DNA from: Hypericum androsaemum | Taxonomy: Eukaryota; Streptophyta; Magnoliopsida; Malpighiales; Hypericaceae | Assembly: GCA_963995505.1 (NCBI GenBank) | Contig: OZ023190.1 | Coordinates: forward strand, 2,108,001-2,172,000 | Reading direction: 5' to 3' | DNA: 64,000 nucleotides | In this document: positions 22,755-34,172 of the stretch, one piece after another | How the letters are laid out: each line of letters opens with the position of its first letter | How positions within the stretch are numbered: position 1 is the stretch's first letter | Notes under the pieces: generated by a model | Seen by the model: only the letters and a program-made list of their open reading frames with translations | The model's database searches: none | Told to the model about the DNA's origin: nothing | Translations under genes and position numbers: made by a program

Positions 22755-23820
22755 ATCAGAGAAACTAACAGGTTGACTAACTACAATTTATAATATAAAC
22801 ATGCCCATTAAACTTATTTTTGAAGCTAACAAATATATCATATTTTACCAATGTAAAATATGCTTGTAATTAATGAATCTAGAGATATAAAACTTGTATG
22901 TGGGCTAAAGTTCTAATTCTATTAGATTCACACTATCATGATAAAACTATCAAATTATGTTCCTTTTCCTGATACCTGTGGGTTGATTAGGAAATATAAT
23001 TTGATATTTTATCCTAATTAATTATACAAATATTACGAAATTCCTGTGGGTAAATTTCATAATAGTTCATATAATTAATTACAACTATTATTTTATGTGA
23101 TCTCAATTCTAGATATACAATCTTGATTAATTACAGATGCTGTGGCTTCTCTCTAATTAATTAAAATTATATAGATCAACAAACCTCAAATAATTAAACA
23201 AGGATTAAACAATATAACAAAACTAAAATTATATCGTGCCAGTCATTAGTTTGCTAAATGTTATATGTGGATTACTAACAATAAAGTAATATTTATTCAA
23301 CATATAACTTCTAAATAAATAACATAGCAACAATAAATATTAACTAATCGATGTAGTTGCAAATATGAACACTAAATATTCTGATCCTTAATAACGACAC
23401 AAAATCGAATTTGATATTGCCCATGTAGTTTATATTAATGTTCTCCAAAAGTAACAGGTTGGAAAAACTTTTCATATAAATATCAGACCATATGTCAAGT
23501 TACTGTCAAAATCTCTCAAAACTACATGCTTTTTCAAAAGGCAAAACGACAGAAAAGAAGTTATGTCCAAATTTCTAAAAGAAGTTAGGGTCGTCTTCTT
23601 CATCCGGAGAGCCATATTTCGACCCATAAATTCTTTTTGGAAGACCCGACGAGTTCTCCATGATTTCTCCATAGTTTTCATTAGTTTAAAGTCCAGAATT
23701 CATTGAAAAATAATACTAGAAGATTCATGATCTTAGTTTTTCAAAACAATTCAAAACAAGAGAAAATCAATATTTTTAAAAGAAGTCATGAACGTCATGA
23801 ACAAGGCAGAGGTAAAGATC
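22755..23820 (-). other. Untranslated leader of the inverted-LTR copia element
   Basis: About 1 kb of AT-rich sequence lies between the primer-binding site and gag, without a supported frame. Confidence 0.6.
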
Positions 23821-23835
23821 GGCTCTAATACCAAT

Positions 23836-24289
23836 TGTAAGTATTTCTACACGATCTGAAAGTGTTCTAGATTACATGAACACGTAAAAGGTGGAAGCAA
23901 AAAGATCGGATTACCTCCAGCCATTGTAGCAGTTTCCGGCAAGCTTTGGCTCTCCATTCCGGCGAGTTTTTCTCAGCTCTTCTAGGCTCTCGCTCTCATC
24001 CATTGATGGTGTTGGTATTCTGAATGTGTGAGTGAGTCTAGGGATCTCGAAATTATCTAGTATTTATAGGCTCCATTACTATCAATGGAGAATATTGCGT
24101 TACCATCTTTGAGAATATTACGATCTCTTGATCGTAGGCAATATTCTCAAAGATTTTTTGCCTTAATTGAGCGTGATTTTGTCCAGAATCGTGGGTCAAT
24201 CTTGGCTACATATGGACCACAATTATATGGAAAGATATTTTCCGTTATGGAGAGATTTTTACCGTAACGGAATGAGAAATATTCTTACA
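23836..24289 (-). repeat. Right (5') LTR in canonical orientation
   Basis: 454 bp. On the minus strand it begins TGTAAGAATATTTCTC and ends GAAATACTTACA, directly before the primer-binding site. Confidence 0.93.
24106..24153. repeat. Same hairpin in right LTR U3
   Basis: The same 14-bp arms are conserved in the other LTR despite substitutions in the loop. Confidence 0.85.
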
Positions 24290-24301
24290 GTACAAGCATT
24301 G

Positions 24302-25167
24302 TGTTAGAATAAATGAAAAATTAATGCATTTGACCCAAGCTAGAAGGCCCAAGCTGAAAAGCCCAAGCTGAGGATGGGAGAACCATTACCACATCGAAAA
24401 TCGCAAGTAATTTTTCCCTGTTTATAAGGAGAAGCTCCAAGCTTGTGTAACATTAAATGTTCCACCTGAAGAGTTGACCGAGGCTGCCTGCGAGGATGGT
24501 GAAGAGCTTGCACACGTGCACGTGGTGTGCACATGGCGCATTAAGCGTAGGTTGTAATGGGCGCTTTGTGGCGCACTTGGCACTTCGCGCTGGAGGAGTT
24601 TCAAAGTTTTGCCAAAGCTCGAAAACCACTTAGACTGCTCGGACGAAGAGGCACGAAGGGCTGGAACATCCCGGAGACTTCCAGACGGCTGAAGGAGTGC
24701 GAGCGAAGGCCTGTGCTCAGATGCCCATCGAAGGGACACGAGCGGAGGGTTGCCTGATGAAGGATTCCAGAATGCCTCCGAAGAGTTACGAGCGCAGCCA
24801 GTCTGCCTGGTGGCCGAACAGACATGCCACTTCGGAGTGCCAGCCTCCCTCCCATCCAGCGCCTATAAATAGGCCTCTCCCCCTCATTTGTATCTCACTG
24901 CATAACTCATTGCATAAACATTCATTAGCAATAGTTGTTCTTCTCTCTCTCTCTCTCAAGAAAGTTTTGAATATCTAAGGTTCGCCCGAAGCTTCGAGAA
25001 TCGTTGTGCTACGATCTTGGAAGCAACAAAGTCGTTGTATCTTGGGGACGATTGCCATAGCTCGTAAGAACTGAATACGGGGCAATCTTGTCTTACGGAG
25101 AAAGAGTCTAACTCTTGCCTCGACTTACAAGATCCTAATCAAGTACACCACCTCCGGACTAACAACA
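24302..25167 (+). repeat. 5' LTR (866 bp)
   Basis: Starts tgttagaataaatg and ends ggactaacaaca. It includes about 370 bp absent from the 3' copy, with a TATA-like 'cctataaatagg' near 24863 and a CT tract near 24940. Confidence 0.92.
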
Positions 25168-25196
25168 ATCATAAGACGAGATCAGTGTACTTGAAG

Positions 25197-26005
25197 ATGG
25201 CATCATCAAGTTCCGCACCAACACCAGTGTCGACAGTCCCGAGAACTGTCCACATCGAAAGGCTGGCCAAGTTCAACGGTACCGAGTTCAAAAGGTGGCA
25301 ACAGAAGATGCTGTTCTACCTGACGACGCTCAACTTGGTTCGATTCTTGAAGGAAGAAGCTTCGAAGGTGGCAGAAAATGAGGCTGATCAACAGAAGATC
25401 AACGTCCTAGATGCATGGAGTCACAGCGACTTCCTATATCATAACTATGTCCTGAATGAATCAGAAGACACCCTTTATAATGTATATGTAGGTACTAAGA
25501 CTCAGAAAGAATTGTGAGACTCCCTGGAGAAAAAGTACAAAACAGAGGATGCCAGGATGAAGAAATTTATCGTTGGAAGATTCCTCGACTTCCAGATGGT
25601 GGACTCTAAGAAGGTCATAGACCAAGTTCAGGAGTTGTAGCTGATTCTACATGAGATTCTTGCCGAAGGCATGTAACTCAGCGAGTCTTTCCAGGTGGCT
25701 ACTCTAATTGAGAAGCTACCCCCTATGGAAGGACTTCAAGAACTACCTCAAGCATAAGAGGAAGGACATGGGGCTGGAAGACCTGATCGTGAGACTAAGG
25801 ATTATGGAAGACAACCGGAAGTCCGAAGTCAAGACCAACAGGACCAACTCCAAGACTAAGGTGCATCCCGCCGAAGGTGACACTGGCAAGAAAAGGAAGA
25901 AGCCCAGAAATAAGCAAGAAAAGTAAGAGCTAAAGTAAAAAAAAGCTAAAAAGATCAAGGGCAATTGCTATAACTACGACAAGCCCTGACACATGGCAAA
26001 AGATT
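25197..26005 (+). pseudogene. Copia gag remnant with stop codons
   Basis: From ATG 25197 the frame gives MASSSSAPTPV, then KFNGTEFKRWQQKMLFYL of a UBN2-type gag. Stops interrupt it after TKTQKEL, after VQEL and further on. The zinc knuckle is decayed: CYNYDKP, a stop, then HMAKDY, where two cysteines have become tyrosine and the glycine codon is TGA. The changes are mostly G-to-A. Confidence 0.85.
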
Positions 26006-29000
26006 ATCGCCTACCTAAGAGAGACGATCGTGAGAATGCTAATCTGGCCGAAGACCTGTCTGAGCTAGACTTATCCACTGTGGTATTTGAAGCCAATCTG
26101 GTGGATAATTCAAGAGAGTGGTTCGTCGACACAGGGACAATCCGACACATCTGCTCAGACAAGGAGATATTCTTGACCTATATCCCGATCAATTGACAAA
26201 AGTTATTTATGGGTAACTCCGCAGCTTCTCCCGTAGTCGGGCTAGGCTAGGTGGTGCTGAAGCTAACCTCCGAAAAAGAGGTGACCCTCAAGGATATGCT
26301 GCATTCTCAGACATTCGTAAGAATTTAGTATCTAGCTCATTATTAAGCAAAACTGGGATGAAGCTAGTATTCGAGGCCGATAGGTTTGTATTGACTAAGG
26401 TTGGTACCTTTGTAGGAAAGGGTTACCTCAAGAGGGAGCTCTTCAAGATTAATGTAATAACTGTTAAATGCATCTTTAAAGGGCCTAATAAAGTTATCAA
26501 TTCTTCTTACTTGGCTGAGTGTTCTAACTTATGGCATGATAGATTAGGACACGTAAATTTGAGCTCACTAAGAAAGTTAGTAAGTTTAAATTTATTGCCT
26601 AAAATAGAGTTTGACCCAAACAATAAATGTGAAGTATGTGTAGAGGTAAAAATGACCAAAGAACCTTTTCATTCAGTAGAAAGAAGTACTACACCTTTAG
26701 AGTTAGTTCATACCGATATCTGCGATATGAAACACGTGCAACCTAGAGGTGAGAAAAAGTATTTCATCACATTTATTGATGATTGCACGAGGTACTGCTA
26801 TGTACATCTCTTGAAAGAAAAAGACAAAGCTCTAGAAGCTTTTAAGAGTTATAAGAATGAGGTTGAAAATTAACTTAGCACTAAAATCAAGATGATTCGA
26901 AGTGATAGAGGGGGAGAATATGTAGCTCCGTTTGAGGAATTCTGCCAACAAAATGGCGTTATCCATCATACAACTACTCCATACTCACCTCAATCAAATG
27001 GCATAGCTGAACGCAAGAATCAAACTCTCAAAAAGATGATGAATGCTATGGTGATTAGCTCGAATTTACCCGAGAATATTTGGGGAGAAACTGTGCTCTC
27101 AGCTAATCACATTCTAAACAAATTGCCACACAAGAAAAGGGACAAAATCTCATATGAATTATGGAAAGGGAGAAAGCCTTCCTATGATTACCTTAAAGTG
27201 TGGGGGTGCCTAGCCAAGGTAGAAATACCTCCGCCTAAAAGAGTGAGAATAGGACCCAAGACCGTTGACTGCATTTTTATCAGATATGCCTACAACAGTA
27301 GTGCCTACTAATTTCTAGTACACAACTCTGAAAAATCTGAAATAAATGAGGGAATGGTCATAAAATCAAGGAATGTAATATTCTTTGAGAATATCTTTCC
27401 AAACAAGGAGAGGAAAGACCCAACCTCTAATAAAAAAGCTCATGAAGCTACTCAAGGTTCTCATCAAGTTGGTGAGAAACCTAGACGCGACAAAAAGGCC
27501 AGAACAGCCAAGTCATTTGGTCCAGATTTTCTAACGTACGTGTTAGAAAATAAACCTGGGACAATCCAAGAGGCATTATCTAGTCCAGATGCTCCTCTCT
27601 GGAAAGAAGCTATCAATAGTGAGATAGAATCCATCATGCAAAATCACACGTGAGAAATCGTAGATCTTCCACCAGGTTGTAAACCTGATAAGTGGATCCT
27701 TAAAAGAAAATACAAAGCTGATGGATCAATCGATAAGTACAAAGCTCGGTTGGTAGCTAAAGGGTTCAAACAAAAGGAAGGATATGATTTCTTTGACACG
27801 TATTCATCGGTCACAAAAATTACATCTATCAGAGTACTCATAGCTGTTACAGCACTCTATAACCTCGAGATACATCAGATAGATGTAAAAATAGCTTTCC
27901 TAAATAGAAAACTAGAAGAAAAAATATATATGGAACAACCTAAAGGGTTTGTTGCCCCCGGACAAAAATATAAAGTATGCAAGCTGGTCAAGTCACTGTA
28001 CGGGTTGAAACAGGAGCCGAAATAATGGCATGAGAAATTAGACAGAACAATGTTGTCAAATGACTTTAAGATCAATGAGTGTGATAAATGTGTATACATT
28101 AAAGACACACATAATGCTTACGTAATCGTATGTCTGTATGTAGATGACATGCTAATCACGGAAAGCAGTAATGATCTTATCGTAAAAACTAAGAACATGT
28201 TAAGGAACAACTTTGACATGAAAGATTTGTGTCTAGCTGACATTATACTAGGGATTAAAATCTCTAAGACAACTGAAGGAATTGTCTTGTCACAATCTCA
28301 CTACGTTGAGAATGTACTCAAGAAATTTGATACTTTTGACAAACCTCTGGTTAAGACTCCGATAGACCTGAGTCTATACTTAGCTAAAAATAGAGGAGAC
28401 CTAGTATCTCAACTAAAGTATGCAAGAATTATTGGGAGCCTGATGTACTTGACAAATTGTACACACCCTGATATGGCATACTCAGTTAGCAAGCTTAGTA
28501 GATTCATGAGCAATCCAGGACCAGACCACTGGCTAGCTCTGGAAAGGGTTCTAAAGTATCTAAAATATACTATGAACTATGACATACTTTATACTAGGTA
28601 TCCAGCTGTATTAGAAGGATACAGTGATGTGAATTAGATATCAGACACTAAAGACTCCAAATCTACTAGTGGTTATGTGTTCACCATAGGTGGATGAGCT
28701 GTGTCCTGGAAATCCTCTAAACAAATGTGCATAGCTCTATCCACCATGGAGTCAGAGTTTATAGCACTAGATAAAGCTGGAGAAGAAGTTGAATGGCTCA
28801 GAAACTTCCTAGAAGATATTTTTTGTTAAAATAAGCATGTGCCTCCTGTATTGATACATTGTGATAGCATGTCTGCAATCGGGAGAGTACAAAGTACAAT
28901 GTACAACGGTAAGTCCTGACACATCCGTAGGAGACATAACACTGTCAGACAATTGATCTGTAGTAGTATAATTACCATTGATTATGTGAAGTCCAAGGAC

Positions 29001-29102
29001 AATATAGCTGATCCTTTGACGAAATGAATCAATAGAGATCAAATGTATAACGCAGTAAGGGGAATGAGGTTAAAAAATTCACACATTAAAGAATATTTAT
29101 AG
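26006..29102 (+). pseudogene. Copia protease-integrase-RT-RNase H remnant
   Basis: Domains follow the copia order. The protease has WFVDTGTIRHI. The pre-integrase has LWHDRLGHVN. The integrase acids are in HTDICD, RSDRGGEY and NGIAERKN. The reverse transcriptase has AKGFKQKEGYDF, IHQIDVKIAFLN, SLYGLKQEPK and CLYVDDMLI. The RNase H has [24 protein letters not shown] and NIADPLTK. In-frame stops interrupt integrase, reverse transcriptase and RNase H (for example after NEVEN, after KQEPK and after SDVN). The element cannot be active. Confidence 0.88.
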
Positions 29103-29634
29103 CGGTGACTCAACCATAATGAGTGGAGATCCCATAAACTTGGTTCAATGAGATAACTAAGTTATGGATGGTTCAGATGATTACTTGAAACCCTTCCAAT
29201 TCTCAGAAACTGTCCAAGTACGAACCTGCAGAGGTGTGGTAAGGTTAAGCATCTACGCTTTTAATGATTCCTATACCAGAAAAAGGTGGAGTATGACAGG
29301 ATACTCCTGATGGGAGATCACCTATATAAGTGTGAAGTGAGGCCGTTTCAAATAGAAAAATACTTATGAATCCAAGATAAGGTCCATGGCCGAAACAGAC
29401 ACAACGTGAGAACCAAAGGATATTAGAGATATCATTGTGTAAATGTTATTGTCTTGGTTTACATAAAAAGCTTACCAGTTTAAGACATCGCGTTCACTGA
29501 ACAGCAAGTAAAACTGATAACATCTTACTAGAGAAGGTTCAAAGCCGTAAGCTACCTATCTTGATGCAATGATATTTTGTCAGAACTTTTCTTAAAAGTG
29601 TCAGCATGCATTAATCATCATTCATGTGGGGGAT
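29103..29634 (+). other. 3' untranslated region of the decayed copia element
   Basis: Non-coding internal sequence between the RNase H stop and the 3' LTR. It ends in the polypurine tract. Confidence 0.6.
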
Positions 29635-30153
29635 TGTTGGAATAAATACAAAATTAATGCATTTGGCCCAAGCTGGAAGGCTCAAGCTGAAAAGCCCAAG
29701 CTGAGGATGGGAGAACCATTACCACATTGAAAATCGCAAGGGATTTTTCCCTGTTTATAAGGAGAAGCTCCAAGCTGGTATAACATTAAATATTCTACCT
29801 GAAGAGTTGACCGAGGTTGCCTGTGAGGATGGTGCGTAGTACCATCCGAGCACGAGCACGCGCACGTGCGTATGCACATGGCGTATTGGACGCAGGTCGC
29901 AATGGGCGCTTTGTGGCGCACTTGGCACTTCGCTCCGAATATCCAAGGTTTGCCCGAAGCTTCGAGAATCGTTGTACTACGATCTTGGAAGCAACAAAGT
30001 CGTTGTATCTTGGAGACGATTGTCATAGCCCGTAAGTACTGAATACAGAGCAATCTCGTCTTACGGAGCAATCTCGTCTTACGGAGAAAGAGTCTAACTC
30101 TTGCCTCAACTTACAAGATCCTAATCAAGTACACCACCTCCGGACTAACAACA
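29635..30153 (+). repeat. 3' LTR (519 bp, internally deleted)
   Basis: Starts tgttggaataaatac and ends ggactaacaaca. After 'cttggcacttcgc' it jumps to 'gaatatccaagg', skipping the middle of the LTR including its promoter part. It also has a small duplication of 'gcaatctcgtcttacgga'. Confidence 0.92.
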
Positions 30154-30158
30154 CATTG

Positions 30159-31003
30159 CACAAAACAAAGAAAAATTATCACCCAGAAAAAACAAAGGAA
30201 AATAATATTCTGCTCGTCAATGGTGTAAACTTTTGTACATATCTTTTGGTGATATAACATATAAATTTTACTTATAAAAAAGTAAGTTGTAATGGTGGCA
30301 TATGAAAAAAATTAGCAAAAAAGAGGCTAGTAAGTAGTTATTCCAAAAAATGGTTAAATCGTGCAAAAAAATAGCCGTTTCATGCATAATTAATTAAAAT
30401 CTGCACATTATAATTCTTCCCATAATTTGCATATCTTTTTTAGGGATAAAAATACACATAATTTGCATATCTAGGAATAACAAATGTTTTAAAATCATGT
30501 TTTGACCGATGGTCTGACCATAATTTTTTAAAAAAGAAACATGGAATGAGAAAAAAGTGCTTCTAGACTTGTTAAATAAATGTTTGAAGACTTTGTTTGG
30601 ATAAAGTTTATACCATAGTTGGTGAATATTTGAACTATTTGGCATTTTTGTTATTTTTATTCTAAATTGAACTTATTTCATCTTAATTAATAATTATTAA
30701 TATAAATTATAAAAAAAGTCTTAGTCCGACCATCAGCCCAACCGGGTTAATCAGGTGAACAAGAATTTTTGGGCCGCCTTCTGATTTGTTTTTAGAAACA
30801 ATGAGAATAACAACTACTTTACTCCCTACAAGTTGACAAAATATGAAATACCATCACAAATGAAAGAAGGCACATCCATTTATGCACCACATACCGAAAA
30901 GAAATTGACCATTTTTTAGTGAAAAACAAAGTTGACCTTTTCAGTCTCTCAATTTTTCCATAAAAAAGGCAGCCATTTTTTCTTTTGACTATATACCAAT
31001 GAA
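30159..31003. other. AT-rich spacer, nothing recognised
   Basis: Low-complexity AT-rich DNA with no supported feature. Confidence 0.5.
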
Positions 31004-31012
31004 TAATTTTAT

Positions 31013-32925
31013 GGGTTAAAGATAATTTGGTGCCATGTATTATAGAAGACTGAAGAGGGATTGGGAGGGGGAGATGGAAGGGAAGGATGAGAAAGGAGAA
31101 TAAAATGTTGTTTTCTTGGAGGGGTGTAATGAACTTTTAAATATGATAGTTTTAGGATTTTAAATACCGCCAGATTTTTCTATTTGGAACAAACATCAAA
31201 TATGTTCCTCTACATACATAAAAAGTTCAATTAACATTCTTACTAGAAATCGGTCCATTTAGCACTTTGTACTTATCAAAACAGATAATTAATACCCCGA
31301 GACCAATTTTCTGATGACCGATGATACATATCATGTCACGTGGAATCCAACTTATCAACTTTGTAAGGATTAGTTAAGTGGGTCCACATCTTTTAAGAAG
31401 AAACAACATATATATGCAGGCGCTATAAGATTTCTGAGGCAATTTTTACTGCCATGAATTGAGAAAGTCCGGTATTATATTATATTCTATTCTATTCGAG
31501 GCAATTACATAACAACAAAAGTGGGTATTAAAAATTAAAGAGAATATATGCCATATGTTGGGAACATCAAACAGAGTGACGATATTGTCCATCTGGAAAA
31601 TAAAAGGTGCTTTCGGGTCAGCTATTTATTTCTTTCTTCCCACGGCTTTATTCTGTTGCTGCTAATCAAGGTGCTACTATCGCTGAGGCAGGGTCTTCGG
31701 TTGACGGCGTGTGGACTTGGATTATTAGTTGGAGGTTTGCATGGGAAGAGGAGGTGGAAGGGGAACTGCTCAGATTGCTGAACTTGATTCGTTTGATTCC
31801 AAATCAGACGGATGTGTTTCGTTGATTGCCCGACCCTTCTAATGGATTTTCAGTTCAAAGTTTGTATCTAAAGATGTTTGAGGGCTTCTCCTTTAGTTCC
31901 CCGACTGTCATGAAGTTGAAATTGTCCAAGCTCATTCCTTTTAAAATTAGTTGTTTCCTTTGGATGGCACTACAAGATAAAATCAAGACGAGTGACAACT
32001 TGTTGCGCATTGGTCTTCTTGACAGTACGCAGGATGGTTGTGCTCTTTGTGGTGCCGATCTGGAGACCTCGAGTCACATCTTGATGCATTGTAGTTTTGC
32101 AGTGCGTGCATGGAATCTATTTTTGAGTTATGTTGGGGCTGGTTGGTGTTGGGAGGCTTTTCACAAGCGCAAATTCCACTTTTTATAGGTCCAAAAATTC
32201 TTTCACAAAATAATCCAAGAATCCTTGTTCATACATTGGTTTCTCCGGTACAAAATGCGGGAGACAACTTGGGGGTTGATGGAGGACTGGATGAGCTTGG
32301 CGCCGAATGGAGGATACAAGAGAGATCTGGTTTATTGTGTTTGCAGCGGTTTGTTGGAGCCTATGGCGCATGCGAAATAAGTGTATTTTTTAAGGGAAAC
32401 AAAGTGAGTTTGGTACTCTAATGAGATCAATCTTCAATACTGTTGATGAGTGGTGTGCTTGGACTGGTCCCAGGGGAAAAATCTGTTGTTTGTTATCAAT
32501 TTTTGGAGAACTAATAGCTAGGTGATCTTATGTGCAAGGCGTGAGTTTGCTCTCCCAGACTTTCGATCTGTGGTTAAGCTGGGTTTTTTCTACTTGCTCT
32601 GTTCCTTTCTCTGTGACGGGTGCAAGATGGTGCTATGTAAAAGTTTTCAGGCGAATAAAATACTATACCGTTCAAAAAAAAGTTGATGAGTTGGATACCA
32701 CGTGACATGGTGATGTGGTGGATCACCGAAAAATTGGCCTCGGAATGTTAATTGATCTATTTTGATAAGTATATGGTACTAAATGGACCAATTTCTAGTA
32801 AAATGTGTTAATTAGACTTTTTTGTATATATAGAAGAGCCTATTTGGTCTTTATTCCATATTTTTTTGGTATTTCCAAAACTCAGGACCTAAAATGTCTA
32901 TTCTGTACCAAATTGTCTTTAACCC
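31013..32925. mobile_element. TIR (probably Mutator-like) element containing a LINE fragment
   Basis: Long imperfect inverted repeats lie at about 31013-31355 and 32685-32925. The extreme ends share gggttaaagayaatttggt. Inner blocks that pair are 'aaatyggtccatttag', 'acttatcaaaayaga' and 'catgtcacgtggwatccaac'. Flanking 9-mers, taattttat (31004-31012) and taatttata (32926-32934), are similar but not identical. Non-LTR retrotransposon sequence sits between the repeats and no transposase is seen. The boundary call rests on the terminal pairing and is less secure than that of the element at 10134. Confidence 0.65.
31630..32690 (+). pseudogene. LINE ORF2 C-terminal fragment (zinc-binding RT domain)
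   Basis: The conceptual peptide contains GVWTWIISWRFAWEEEVEGE, then [34 protein letters not shown] and [20 protein letters not shown]. This is the zf-RVT region found after reverse transcriptase in plant L1-type LINEs. A tryptophan codon near 31823 has become TGA, and the frame breaks after about 32187. A run of eight A residues at about 32679-32686 abuts the right inverted repeat and may be the LINE poly(A). No TSD around the fragment is evident. Confidence 0.8.
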
Positions 32926-32934
32926 TAATTTATA

Positions 32935-34041
32935 ATTATCTTTTTATATTAAATTATAATATTTGAACTACAATCTTTCAATAAAATAGAGGAGAAAAAA
33001 ATAAACAATATGATTCATCATAAAATTATAGCTTGATAACACTATAACTATTGAGTATACGGAACACTATAAAATTTTCCATTATTTATTGATAATGCTG
33101 TCTCATTAAGTTTAAAGTTTATACTTTGAACTTTGAAGAGATCTCTCAATCTATGGACGTTTTCTCAAAAGGATGCTCCAATGGAACCATTGCTTGGCAA
33201 GTGTAAAAGTTCTCGAAACTGGGATTTCATCAATCATTTAATTTAATTACCTTCCATAATTGGTCGGATTCTGTTTAGGTTTCTTTAACAACCATTTAAA
33301 GCATTTGATCTATAAGGATACTCTTTTAAGGCAGAATCAATTAGAATCATGATTTCAAATTTAAATTTTAGATGATGAAAAATAATATAAGCGATGTGAA
33401 TTTAACCCATCAAATTAATCTCATGACCTTAACCACCGTACACAATTTTAATACCAACGTGAACTCTTGAATGATGAGGCTAATTAGATGTCCAAGGTTT
33501 CGTGGGATTTACACGGTCTTATTTTTTTTCTAAACTAAATGATACCTAGACACACACCAAAGTAATTAATCAAGATTTGATTCAAATCAGATTAAAAACA
33601 ACAATTAAAATTTTTCTAGTAATAATGCAGTAACCGGATAGATTAATACATTAAGAATTTTTAACCATTTAAGAAAATACTGTTTGGAAATTTAAAACCA
33701 TGCCCCCATGAGCCAAATGAGATGATGAAGAGACTTGAACTATTTAATGAGAATAGATTTCACACACGGTAAATTTCGGTATATCATTACGGAAATGGAC
33801 TCTAAATTATGCAAGGAGGCATTGCTTTTGCTAAGTTAAATTGAAGAATTGACGGATGAGCTCGGTGAGAGACAAGTTGAGCACATTTCAAATGAAAATT
33901 TTAAATTGATCACATATTGTGTGAAAGTTGGTGTGTAACGGATGTCTAAACCAAACACGCTTTGTTATTACCTTTTACTTTCCTCTCATTTGACAATCTA
34001 TCGCCTCGTGCGTCAAATGCTTATGAAGATGATGAGGATAG
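32935..34041. other. AT-rich spacer, nothing recognised
   Basis: No coding frame, RNA gene or bounded repeat is seen. Confidence 0.5.
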
Positions 34042-34057
34042 TTACATTTTTTTTTGG

Positions 34058-34158
34058 ACCAAAGGTTTGTAGCCTAGTGGTACAAGGAGTTGTAAAATTC
34101 AAAGAGGTCCAAAGTTCAAGTCTTGGCTAGGTTTAAAAAATTTTAACTTTAAAAAAAA
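34058..34158 (+). mobile_element. Short tRNA-like SINE candidate
   Basis: The unit carries an A-box-like TAGCCTAGTGG and a B-box-like AGTTCAAGTC about 40 bp apart, then an A/T-rich tail. Similar words flank it: ttacattttttttttgga beginning at 34042 and ttacattttttgga beginning at 34159. These could be a TSD of at least 11 bp, though T-runs make the match partly low-complexity. It does not fold as a real tRNA: the acceptor arms do not pair. Confidence 0.55.
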
Positions 34159-34172
34159 TTACATTTTTTGGA

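Larger units (their letters stand above)
18130..24289 (-). mobile_element. Ty1/copia element with inverted LTRs
   Basis: A perfect 5-bp TSD, gtaca, flanks the unit at 18125-18129 and 24290-24294. The internal region (18584-23835) reads gag, protease, integrase, reverse transcriptase, RNase H on the minus strand. The right LTR (23836-24289) is correctly placed as 5' LTR: next to it on the minus strand is TGGTATTAGAGCC, a primer-binding site for initiator tRNA-Met (23821-23833). The left LTR (18130-18583) has the same length, 454 bp, but runs in the opposite direction (U3 to U5 on the plus strand). The two LTRs are therefore inverted, not direct, repeats. A polypurine tract AAGTGGGAGA (18592-18601, minus) lies close to the left LTR. 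All coding parts carry stops or frameshifts. Confidence 0.9.
24302..30153 (+). mobile_element. Decayed Ty1/copia element, inserted beside the previous one
   Basis: A perfect 5-bp TSD, cattg (24297-24301 and 30154-30158), flanks LTRs that start TGTT and end AACAACA. The 5' LTR is 866 bp (24302-25167), but the 3' LTR is only 519 bp (29635-30153) because its middle is deleted. A purine tract 'gtgggggat' precedes the 3' LTR. The internal region reads gag, protease, integrase, reverse transcriptase, RNase H on the plus strand with many stop codons. No clear initiator-Met primer site follows the 5' LTR. Only two bases (ag) separate its left TSD from the TSD of the inverted-LTR element. Confidence 0.93.

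Noticed and set aside
34058..34140. Possible tRNA gene
   Set aside because: A and B boxes are present but the acceptor and anticodon arms do not pair, so it fits a SINE better.
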